From positions 124,001 to 188,000 of the forward strand of contig CAJHZI010000266.1 in the NCBI GenBank assembly GCA_905160935.1: DNA of 64,000 nucleotides, given 5' to 3'. Shown one piece after another: positions 50,001-63,049 of this stretch (within the stretch, counting starts at the first letter, position 1; each line of letters opens with the position of its first letter). A model generated the notes under the pieces. That model worked only from the letters and a program-made list of their open reading frames with translations, searched no databases and was not told where the DNA came from. The stretch is from Enchytraeus crypticus (lineage: Eukaryota > Annelida > Clitellata > Enchytraeida > Enchytraeidae). The position numbers were made by a program, and so were the translations under genes.

Positions 50001-53000
50001 GAACTGATTCTGTAATGATTTGAAGAAGTGATATAAAAATGTTAAATATTGTAACAAATATTAAAGCACATTCATAAATTAAATATTTATCTCACAAAAT
50101 AACGATCGTTACACATAAAGCTATATAACATAATACATAAGGTACTCACACTCCATGGACGATCAACTAAGACTAGTAATCACGTTCTTAATGGGTTACA
50201 ACATTCAAAGACATAAAACATTACTCTTTATCAGATGTCGCTGCAGGCTCAAAAATAACAGACACTTTAATCTTGCTTATAAACTTTAGCGAATAATAAC
50301 TTTAAAAGCAATCAGTCAGTCTGACTAGTTACTAGTTTCTAACGGTATAGTAAAACACGACTAACGCTGTGTTTGAATGTCGTTCGGCCAGCAGCAACCT
50401 AGAGTCTCATAGGCGCTCTGCAGAAGTTCTTGTTTAGAGCTTGAATTGAGATTTTCTTCTTCATCAGCATCGTCCTTCTACAATAAACAACAATAATTGA
50501 TTCAATAATTGCTCACTAATCAGTCGATTATATAATTTAACCGATTACAGTTAAAAAGATACTAATTTATGTAAAAGCTGGTAAAGCTAAGGTTAACGTC
50601 AGTTTCCTCACTCGAAAGCGATGTCAGTGACGGGCGAGCTCAGGATTTGAACCCGCATCAACTGATCCGCAGTCGAGTATCTTACCGACTTCGCCACTGG
50701 CCCAGCCAACATGTACTAAATACATGTAGATAAATGTAATTGATCTACATGTACTAAATACATGTAGATCAATTAAATTCAATTTCATATGTTTTAAAAC
50801 TATCTACCTTAATTTTATCATAACAGAAACTAAATGTAGTTTATAGTAATAATCTAAGTTACATATTTCGAGTGAGAGAACAGGTTAGTTTTAAATACTA
50901 CACATAAAGAATTCTACAAAATAGCAGTTAAAACTACTGATTTATATAATTAAATTAAGTAAATACTCAAGAGTTAAAAAACAATGCTTACAACCAAGCC
51001 ACAAATACACACAAAAAACGAAAATAAGAACTTATCATGAAATGAGAATCAAACCTTTTTTAGTATAGGATAAATAATGTCAGTTATATCGGTGTATCTA
51101 TCGAGATCAAAGGCAACAAGTATGGCGGACGCACAGCCCAGAGCTTCTATCTTGTACTGCACGTTTTCTTTCTTACATTCTCTGACAGCCGCTTCAAACA
51201 TCTCACTGATCTCCTGCTGGTTATTCTCACTAGATTGCAGCACTGACCTGCCACCAGTCAATGAATAAATGAATATACGAATGAATGAATCCATCAAACA
51301 TTACAAATAGCCAATCAAGTAATCAATCAATTAACCAATCAATCAATTCGTCAATCAAAGCATAGATTATAATAGAGTTCAAATTTCTTACTAGTTTCTA
51401 ATTTCTTGCTGACATTCGAGTGCAGAACCAATTGCTCATTTCTAGCTGCTACATTTGACGGTCATTGCAGATTCGATATTGAAAAGAAAGTTGCATCATG
51501 ATTTATGCTTTAATGACTTCCAAACGAATACTATGAGCACAATATTCATTTGAACAGAACTAGTTTGACTTAGATCTTAATTTGAAGTAGATTTTAAAAA
51601 TAACCTAAAAACGTTCCTATTAGGCCTGAGGTAAAGAGTTACAGGTATTTAGGACACACGTTAACAGAAGATGGGAAATGTGGAACACAAATTAATGTAG
51701 AATTTCTAACTTCGCAAAAGAGGCCTTCAGTAAGAGGAAAGAATGTTTAACCAAACGTTTGAAGAAATTCATGAAAGGTTGTAAAGGTTTCTCAAAAAGA
51801 GGATATAAAATTATTTATTTTAATTATCCAGTCTACGTATTTATACCTGCACGAAGTAGAGACAGTTGAAAGAGCTTTCAGCAAAGCTTCCTGCAATAAA
51901 ATACACAAAACACTAAAATTATAACCAGAAGATGAGACAAATTCCATTGTAAAATATATTCGTTTGGATATATTACAAATAATAAAGTAATATTAACGTT
52001 AAGACCACTAATGGCCTGTCCGTGAATAGCTCAGAAGACAGAGCATGCGCCTCAATATCGTGAGACCAGGGTTCAACTTTCAAACTAATTAACAATACCT
52101 CTACCGTAAGGTGTAAGACGACAAAACTTATCATACGTAAACATTCAAATGCAATCACGCCATCTACTACAACTGTACAACAACTAGCCTTTTGTTATAT
52201 AAGCCTGAGTAAACAATTTAGTTAAAAAAAGTTTAAGGTATTGATATAATCAACAGCTCTCCTGCTGTTGATTATATCAATGCAGAAGAGCTGTATCGTC
52301 TCAAGACCAGTCGTTAACTTCAGGTCTCTATTTAAAAACAGTACTTAACAGAATATAAAAACTTAAATTTAATAGCAAAAAGATAACTAAATGAAATATA
52401 TTATAAATATATTATATCTGGAAAGAATTTAACTAGTAATTATTAGTAATTATTCAAACCACTACTCTTTACACAATAATACTACAATAGACAATGAACT
52501 GAGACAGCGAACAATGGTTAGTGGCTTCCTGAGGAGCCCTACGGTAATCTAGCAGGACACCAACTGCTTAACGTTTACATCACATAATGCTCCTAATTGA
52601 GAATAAATTTAATTAATTCTGAACTACAATATGTATGCTAACATATTAACGTGAAACTGGGATTTAAGGGAAGATGATGATGATGATTAACGTGAAAGCT
52701 ATAAATCAACGATAAATTCAGTAAATTACATTAACGTTGCAATTAGAAGGCGAGTTCTAAAGTTCTTGAGATAGAAAAACTTTACAACACTTTAAAAATC
52801 ACAAAAATTAACACATTCTTCAACTTGAAGTAAAAAAAGCTGGTAAAGCTAAGGTTAACGTCAGTTTCCTCACTCGAAAGCGATGTCAGTGACGGGCGAG
52901 CCCAGGATTTGAACCCCGCACAAACTGATCCGCGGTCGAGTAACTTACCGACTTCGCCACTGGCTCCAGCTCTAGTATACAATATACACAAATGTCATTT

Positions 53001-53557
53001 GAAGTCAAGCGCTAACCTTGCCGGCCCAAGTTCTTCCCTGTAGTCCTACGAGCAGAGCCCTCACAACGATCATCAGTTGACCGTGGTCGATGGTGGAGCC
53101 TTGTTTATCCGCCACAGTCTTCATCGCTAGAGCAGCCTGTCTCTTCAGTGACCACGACTGCGACCCGAGCGCCTTCTCCGCCAGGTCAACAATCTCAGTC
53201 AGGTAGAGGCGAACTCCTGCCTCAGTGCCTGTTAATTAAATTAAATGCATTGAAATAGGCGCCGTGTTGTGTGCTAGAGACAAAAGAATGCCACGTAACA
53301 TAAACTGCACGCGTCGTAAATGGCGACAAACTAAGGACTGAGAGAGGCAATGGGAACAGCATTGGAAGCCATATCTCTCAAGATAAACACAATATTAAGG
53401 GGATTTGAAAATGCTTAGCCTGGTGATTAGGATAAATTTACCGGCCAACAGAGTGTATTTCTAGTACATGAAAACAGACTGAGTATGAATATGTTCATGA
53501 ACCTGCCACCCTTTTGACAGACCAGATACCAAATAGAGACAGACAGACAGACAGACA

Positions 53558-53593
<36 letters not shown>

Positions 53594-56500
53594 AGTTCAC
53601 GAAGGAATTATTACATTCTCTTTTAAATTGGCAAGAATTTAAAATTAGTAGCATGAAGGTTAATCATACTTAGTAAACTTTATAAAGCAATATAACGGAA
53701 TGCTAACCAGGAGTGACTTCTGTCCACACTTCTTCCCACAACTTGTACAACTGTTTACCTTGCTGATCATTTGACTGGACTTCTTCTACAACAACAAAAA
53801 CATTCAGAGTGATACTGTTGTTCACAACAACATAGAGCACAGCATCGGGCTCCGCATAATTTATTTTAACTTTACTAATATGTTCTGTACGCTCAGTCTA
53901 CTAATATATTTTGTATACTCAGTCTACTAATATATTTTGTATACTCAGTCGTCATCGTGTGGTGCTTTGGCGTCTGTTAATGCAGAGTCTGCTTGAGACA
54001 TTCCTGATATTGCCCTATGTCGAGGAACTGGACGTTAAATTCTTATTGATTGATTAACATAACACACATAAACAGATAAGCATAAGATGAAGTTTCATGC
54101 TAAGAGAGAGACATAGTGAGCGAGAAAGAGAGACAGAGATAGAAAGAGAGAAACAGAGAAATATTATTCATTGGATATTTGAGTGACGCAATTAACAATA
54201 AACCAACATCATCATTATCTTCCCTAGAATCCCGGTTCCAACACGGTCGGGATACGAATAGACCTACTCCAATCCTCCATAACAATAACAATCACAATAT
54301 GCCCAAAAATATTTTTGCTATTTAATTAACAATATACCAACATCAACCAGCGTTTAGTGACAATCAGGAAAAGAAAATCTAAAATCAGAATCCCACAAGA
54401 ATAATGGTATATCAAAAGAAATGTTATAAAGATCCACTCACATGTGGATGTGAAGAGGAAAACGGAAGATGGATAATAATGGAGGCGTTATATACCATGG
54501 ACCTGCTAGTAGGCAGTGCACTAAGAGAGAGAGATACCAACATTAACCAGAGTTTAGTTACAATCAGGAGCAGAAAATCTACAAGTAAATGACTGCTGAA
54601 TAGTTACCCGGTTTATCAAGCATGGAGCAGAAAATCTACAAGTAAATGACTGCTGATTAGTTACCCGGTTTATCATGCATGGCCAGAAAGACAAGCGGCA
54701 TGATCTGCGTCGCGTGATTCTTCAGCACGTCAGGACTGTTGAGATTGATCGCCTGTATGATCATAGCTCCGCTCTCTTTCAGTGTGTCCTCCTCCTTCTC
54801 CATGTACCACTCCTGAATCCTCTGCAGCAGGCGTTCAATGCTCGAGTCCTTGGACACTCGCACCACGTGACTCACAGCCGCTGCGTAGTGCTTGCGCACT
54901 GTGTGATTACGATCGGTGAATCCGTGCAATAGCGCACCCAGCAACTTACCTTCAATTGATCAATCAATTTATCAATTTATCCATCCATTACTTAGACAAT
55001 GAAACAATCAATCGATCAATTGAATCATACACCATTCGATAAATTAATTACTTAAATAGTCAATCAATCGTGGTTATCATCATCATCATCATCATCCCTT
55101 AAATCCCAGTGGTCGGGATACGAATAGACCTTCTCCACTCCTCTCTGTCCCCAATCATATCATCAGTCAATGCCTTATTTTTCAATAATCAAGTTTTTCA
55201 ATTGATTAACTAATGATCAAGGGTAGCTACCGGTATATGGCTGTATTTCAGTAGGAATGCTTCGAGCGATGGATATGACAAAGTTAGCGCAGCAGACTTT
55301 GGTGCCCAGTCCTACACCTCTGCTGATCATCTCTATCACTCTAGGCATGAGCTCCTTCAGCACAGCCTCGTCTATATGCGGTATGCACTATCAATCAATC
55401 AATCAGTTAATTAATCCATCAATCAATCAATAAATTAATCAATCATTCAATCAGTAAATAAATAAATAAATAAATTAATCAATCAATCTGTCAATCAATT
55501 AATCCATCAATCAATAAATAAGTAAATAAATCAACCAATCCATCAATAAATAAATTAATAAATCTATCAATCAATCAGTCAATAAATTAGTCAATCTATC
55601 AATCAATAAAGTAATCAATGAATGAGTTAATCAATCAGTCAGTAAATCAAAAAATCAGAAAGTTCTATCAGCCATTATCATTTAATATCAAGTATTATAA
55701 AGAGTCCACAACATGATAATTTACAATTCCAGTCAAAATAAGTTATGCAAACTGAAATCATCTCGTCATGGCATATAGCACAAAATGCGCTATAAATTAC
55801 GCTAATCGAATGGGTTTCAGTTGATTAGCCACATAGTAGATTGTCTATTCAATAATTTGACAATTATTATTAAATACGAGAACGGATTCAATAATAACTG
55901 AATCTTCTCTTTACTAAATATACAAGGTGGCCACTTCTGCTTGAAAAGTCAAAAGTACTAAAAAATGTCATGAAGAAAGAAAGCTATAAATATAGAAACA
56001 AGAGACGAGATAGAATTTGTACAATACATATGGTCTACATAGAACTACGATATAGGGGAAAACTCAGACAAAGCTACATGTCGCTAGAGCAATACACATA
56101 CTGAAGGTAAAACTGAACAATGAGGATGTATAACCGATACATTGACTAGTCCAGACAACTCAACCAACCAGATTTAGAGTCTCCATCATCGGTGACGTCT
56201 TGTACCCAGCAGTTCTCACAGAGTCCAACTTCTCCATAGTCTGCTCGCTAGCGGCCGCATGCAGGCTGAGGTAGTTCAACACTTGAGGCTCTAGAGTTGT
56301 CATGGACTCGAGCAGCGCTACTGCCAGTAGAGGTATGTGAGGTTTGAGCAGCACCCCTGCACCTCGTCCTATCTTCATGATCGTCGTTAGGCTGATCTGC
56401 TTCACCTGCACAGCAAAAGTTCAGTAATTATAGCACTGTCATTCCCAACCACCTTAATCCAGCGACTCAAACTTATTTTTTGCTTTCTGATGACGACCCC

Positions 56501-59500
56501 CGAGTTCTTTGAGTACGCTACTACTAATAAATAATAACAACCTCCGACAATTTCAATAGCGGTGTCATGGCATGGGAGCCGGGTGTTCGAGACCTCTATA
56601 CAGGTTCCTGGCAGGTTATTATTAGTCCTTTCCATGGTTAATCATATCTTTGCAATTGATAGCGCCAATCGACAGCAAGCTCCAATACAAGATTAACCTT
56701 CCATGGGCCCAAGGGGATATCCATCATTACGTGACTGACCTGGGCTTAGTAGTTAGTACCCTAGTCACTTGTATCCGAGGCGAACACTCTAACCGTTACG
56801 ACATATCCCCTCCCTCAGTACTCTGTTAGGATTTTTTAATCTTTGCTAGTTATGGACTACTTTTCTACAGTTAGATACCGATTATTGAATATTCGTATAG
56901 TATCTAAAGCACAAATTAATAACAGGCAGCGACCCCTCTGATTTGATCGGGCTCCCCCTCAAGGGGTCGCAACCCACGGGTTGGGAACCACATACTTAGG
57001 TAGAGATACAGAGATTTTTGTAAAATCCAACATGAAAATACAGGTATAGGCAATCATGTGTCTCAAATAAAGGCTGTCATACCAGTAACATCTTGCTGAT
57101 CACCTAAACGATATTGATATTTAGTTAACTAACCAAACAAAATTTATGAAAGTGCATCACAGCTAGGAGCGAAAAATATTAAATAAAAATTAACTACGCT
57201 ACGAGCACCTAATCTAAATCAGCTGATACGTTTTGTATTAACTGACCGACTTAAAATCTAATCATGTTGAATCCAATCAAATGAATACAATTTGTATCAC
57301 GCAGGTTGACGAGTTTATTTTGCTAAAAATATGTTACTATAAGTATTTTTGTCTTATAAGCAAGAGGCCTAGAGTTCGAAGTCACTCCAGATTTCTTCTG
57401 ACAGTACACATGTGGTTGAGAAACAGACGCTAAATTGGGATCTTTACAGTTTTGTTGCCAAGCTAACACGTTTTGCATCCATTGAGAAGTTCTGAGTTTA
57501 ATCTAGTGAACAAATGAATCAAAGCCTGCACAAAATGAATCTATTCAATTTAGGAAGGCTAACATGTTCAGTACTAATTAACAGTATTAATTAAAGGGCA
57601 AAAACTGATTTTATCTAATAATAATATTTATGAACTAATAATACTGCATAGCTCTGTAACTATAATCCACTCTAGCTTTTAATTTAATGACATGTTGCTA
57701 GTTTTCAATATGAGCATAGTGAATCTGTACACAACGAAAATCATAAACATATCCTGAGCATTGAAACAATACAGAATGAATATATAATAGCGCATACATT
57801 TAACATATTAAATATAATAGTCTGTTATGCGTAGTCTATGACGATGCAGGATAACAAATTTTCTCAAAAAATAGTTTTTTAATATTTAGTGTAAACGAAT
57901 CGTATGTCGCATTTTATTTTTAACTTCCTACGTTAATGTCGCTCTTATTCATGCTTTGGCTCATATGTATTCTCCTGCACCACAAAGTAGTATCTAACAA
58001 GTCCACTGTCGTCTGGCTGACAGACTTTATTCTTATAGATACTGACTACTGCATATTTGTTGCATACTCAGTGTTTTATGCCCATAATTCACTAAGCTCA
58101 AAACTCACGATTGAGAACACCGCTATTTAGAGCATTATCCACATGTAATTTCTTATACATTTTTAAAACATTTCGGATAACGGATGCATTGATTAGTCAG
58201 ACCTCTGTTACAGGTGAAGGTAGACCGGACTTGAGCAAGGCAGGCAGGACGAGTGCAGTAGCCTTCTCTCCTACCTGTCCGTACTCGGGGTCGCAGATCT
58301 TGATGCACGAGCGACTGAGCGTCTTCAACGCCAAGTCAGCGGCGTTTCTCGACGATTCCTGGTGAATACAATAAATATAAATCAGAGATAATAATAATCA
58401 TCATCATCATCCTCCCTTGAATCCCAGTTTAACCAGGGTTTAATAATAATAATCAGAGATCTAGACTTCACAGGTCTAACTTCTACAACTAGACCCAAAG
58501 CCAAGTTTAACGCCAGTCTTCTGTTCGAATCTCATGTCAGTGACGGGGATATGGCTGGATTCGAAACCTGCACCTACTTATCCTCTGTCGAACATCAGGT
58601 CCATGGCTCAGGCCCCAATTACCATCTGTAGGTATTGGAAACGTTACTAAAGGTTTATTTACAGACGCATTTCTTTACTCGTGAAATACAAGATGAATGC
58701 CAGGCACACGTCAATATAAAAATTATTCAAAATCAATCGCAACACTATGTAAAATAGTACATTGCCGAAAGAGAATATCAGTAAGGACGATAATTGTTAA
58801 CTAGTAGCGATGATAATTGATAACCAGTAGGAACGATAATTGATAACCAGTAGGAACGATAATTGTTAATCAGTAGAAACGATAATTATAAACCAGTAGG
58901 GAAATTAATTGTTATCCAGTAGGGACAATAATTATAAACCAGTAGGGACGATAATTTTTAATAGGCTATGCCATACTCATACCTTATGTGATAATTATAA
59001 ACCAGTATGGAAAATAATTGTTAACCAGTACGGACGATAATTATAAACCAGTAGGAACGATAATTATTAAAAGGCTATGCCATACCCATACCTTATGTAG
59101 CTATAGCACGGGATAAAATATGGCTTCTGAGGTGATTTCCTGTTGCTATACTCAGTTTACTCCTCCATATCGCCTCTTACAACACGTGCAGTTAACGATT
59201 CGTCTATTCTTCAGTGTCCCGGACACAGCACGGGAAATATGGAACAACACAGAATGAAATCTTTGCCTAGTAAATTGTAACTACTTTACCTTTATGTCGT
59301 CTCTGACACGAAAGCAGATCTCCCACAGTTCAGGCAAACTGTCCACGATGTCATCAAGCGCTCTTCCTCTCAGCAGATCGTTGACCGCTAGACAGCTCGA
59401 CTCACGCACTCTCCACTGACTCGACGTTAAGTTCTTCATCAAGTCATCCAAGATTAGCTTCAGATACTTGTTTATCTGCACACGTAAAACAACCATATCT

Positions 59501-62500
59501 TAAACTTTTAGTTAAATATATCCAAGATGAGCTTCAGGTACTTATTTATCTGCACACGTAAAACAACCATATCTTAAACTTTTAATATATCCAAGATGAG
59601 CATCAGGTACTTGTTCATCTGCACACGTAAAACAACCATATCTTAAATTATAATACGCTAATGATCCTAATGTTTTATTTTAAAAGTTCATAGAAGCCAA
59701 CGTTAGTAACGTACCACGCAAATAATAAATGCTATTATATAAATAAATATATTAAAAATTAATAACTAGTATTGTATTATACTGCATACACGACATCATC
59801 ATCATCATCTTCCCTTGAATCCCAGTTTAACTAGGGTCGGGATACGAATAGACTGTCTCAAATCCTCTCTGTCCTACACCATATCATCAGTCAATCCCCT
59901 ATTTGAGACTTTTCCATTCGTTTAGATTTTTGTAGCCAATTCTGGAGCCTAGGCGTTCACCAACCGAATGCCCTTTCAGAAGTTGGTATGGATCTTAGTG
60001 CTTTAGTCGACTTCTACGACACGTGCAGTCATCGGTTGGTCAATTCTTTAAAAAGCCCAGACACAACACGGGGAAAATACTGCATACAGGACATCGAATA
60101 AATAAAATAATAATAAACATAGGAGTCAGAATATTTTAAATTAACAGCTTTTAAGAAAATCAAATTCTTTTCAAATGTCAACTTGTGAATTGTATCAAAA
60201 TATTGTTTAAAATATTGTTTCAAATCAAAATTATGACTACAGGTAAATTATTAAAGTAAAGTAAGTAAAGAAAGTTAGTAAAGTAAGTTAGTAAAGTAAG
60301 TAAAGTATGTTAGCAAGTAAAGTGTTATTATTAGCTAAATTATTATAGTTAATTTATAGGAATATTAATTTGTTTTCAAATTTCAACTTATGAATGGCAT
60401 ACAGATAAATTAAGTTGGCACAAACAGTGTTTTGGCTATCTGGAACGATGGCATTCCAGATAGCAGTCATTGCCTGCTGAACTCTGGTGTTAGGATCAAA
60501 CTGATATCGGTAGAGCTTCGGCACAATCTTATCCAGATGTGGAGCAAGCTGGTCTCCAGCCTGACGAGCTATAACACTGAATCCATAGGCTGCCCCCTAC
60601 ACACATTAGACACATCATCATCACTTTCCCTTTAATCCAGGGTCAGGATACAAATAGACCTTCTCCACTCCTCTCTATCCCACACCATATCATCAGTCAA
60701 TCCCCTATACTCTCTTCCATTCGTTTTGTATTTTGTATTGTGTTTTGTAGCAATTTCTGGAGCCTAGGCGCTCACCAACCGAATACCCTTTCTGACGTAG
60801 GTTTGGGTCTTGAGACGTTGGTTTAGACATTAGACCCATCATAGCATCCATGTGTATCTGCTATTCGCCATAATTCGTGCCTCTTTATTTAATTATCTCG
60901 TCAAGTTTATGATTTGACTCAATTTTCTGGCATTCATAAAACATTTTATATTTTATATTTTAACGTTTTGTATTTTGTATTGTGTTTTGTAGCAATTTCT
61001 GGAGCCTAGGCGCTCACCAACCGAATACCCTTTCTGACGTAGGTTTCGGTCTTGAGACGTTGGTTTAGACATTAGACCCATCACAGCATCCATGTGTATC
61101 TGCTATTCGCCATAATTCGTGCCTCTTTATTTAATTATCTCGTCAAGTTTATGATTTGACTCAATTTTCTGGCATTCATAAAACATTTATATTTCATAAT
61201 AAACAGCAGTAAAATAAAAATAAGACTTGATTGTGTGAAAAGCATACAAAACTGCTACAATAACAACTTTTCTCATATTAAGGTATAATACTTCAGCAAA
61301 TATGAACAGCTAAATCTACACTAGTTGAACATATAAGAACAGATAAATCTATGCTAGTACAGCATTTGTGAACAGCTAAATATATACTAGTGGAACAGAT
61401 ACGAACATATAAATCTAAACCAGTTAGCATATATGAACAGATACTTACTCTCTTAGCGTTCCAGGTAGCATTGTGATTGGCCAGATGCATGAACTTATAG
61501 ATGAGATCTGGTTGGTTGAGATCATTGGCAATAGAACAGAGTTCTCTGTAAGTAGACATACTCTGACCATCTGGTGTCTTGCCCAGTGACCCTAATAACA
61601 ATAACCATCGCAATGCTACAGTCGTCCATAATAATATCAAGCATAACTGACTCAAACATGTCATGTGACCATTCTAGGGCTGGTTCCAGCCAAAGATTTC
61701 TCAATGATGTTTCTCCACAAGACTATTCTTCTCCACTTCCTAGATGTTCATTCTTTTTCATCATTCTGCTCACTCATGAATACTATGCAGCCTTCAGGTC
61801 TTCTTCGAGACAGTCGTTCCATCTTCTTTTAGGTGTGCCCACTATTCTTTTGCTATCTGCTTTGTAAACAAATTTGTTTAGAATTTCAATCTCCTTTTCC
61901 GGAAGTTTAACTGCATTGCAAACTTTTTTATTATTTGATATTGGCATCAATTTGGTTTTACCTAACCAAATTCATCTAGTCTCTCCTAGCATTCTTCTCG
62001 ATATTGTGTCTCAAAAAAACTACAGACCATTTACTATAATGGAATAATATTTAACTATCTCAAACAACAAATAGCATCAACCTTCTTGAAAGACTGCGGT
62101 GTCGGCGGTCACCTCTACTTTCTTGCGTTGACCGGTCGTCAGAGTGTCGACCAGAGCGGCTACCAGCTCCTTCTTCTGCTCTTCACTGCACTTCTCATAG
62201 ACAATCCCCAATCCTTTAGACACTACGTCCTGGGTTAGATCTGAAAGCAACAAGTGCAGGAAACTCGAGAATGTATCAATCCGTTACGCAGTGTTGTGAT
62301 TAGAGTCAAGTGGCCTGTCAATGAGGGACGACGTTAAAGCTTCCAAAGATTGGTGATAATTAGCCAGAAGAAACCACTATACCTACTAAGTCAAATATAA
62401 ATTGTTCATTCTAGAATTACACCAATGGAACTATTAAAAAAATATAAGTACTAGATAATGGATAATATAATATGCGTAATTACAGCAATGGGTCAAATAT

Positions 62501-62955
62501 CTGATTAAACTATTACGAAAGTAAAAAGTAGTATTTGATGCATTACTGTGATTGCCATCACAGTAATGCATCAAATATGAACAACCGACATATTTTGCTA
62601 AATTTACTGCAAATTGTTGCAAAATTATAGCAGTCATATCTTGATCAGACTTCTTTAAAGAGGCGCCGTATAATAAAAGCTGATAGTACATAAGATGATG
62701 GGTAAATAGAATTGTTTTGTCGGGGAATGACGCCTTTGCCCAGTAAATGTTAGTCGAAGCTGAGGAAGGCATAGGGGGCCATCTCATCATAAGCAGAATC
62801 CCCCAAGAATACTGATATATCAAAAGGAATGTTACAAATAACCGTATATCAAAAGGAAATCAATAATTTAAAGATCCACTCGCCTGTGGACATGAAGAGT
62901 AAGACGGTAGATAGAGATGAGTAGAAGAGTTATACACCTTGGACCTACAGTGCAC

Positions 62956-63049
<94 letters not shown>

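Noticed and set aside
56430-57000. Complete hAT transposon
   Set aside because: One end looks hAT-like, but the other end, target duplication and transposase are not evident.
57936-58365. Plus-strand frames opposite ECPAS
   Set aside because: Shadow of the ECPAS exon and AT-rich intron; no independent support.
62532-62577. microRNA precursor
   Set aside because: Stem pairs perfectly but the loop has only 4 bases and the whole hairpin is 46 bases, shorter than animal precursors.
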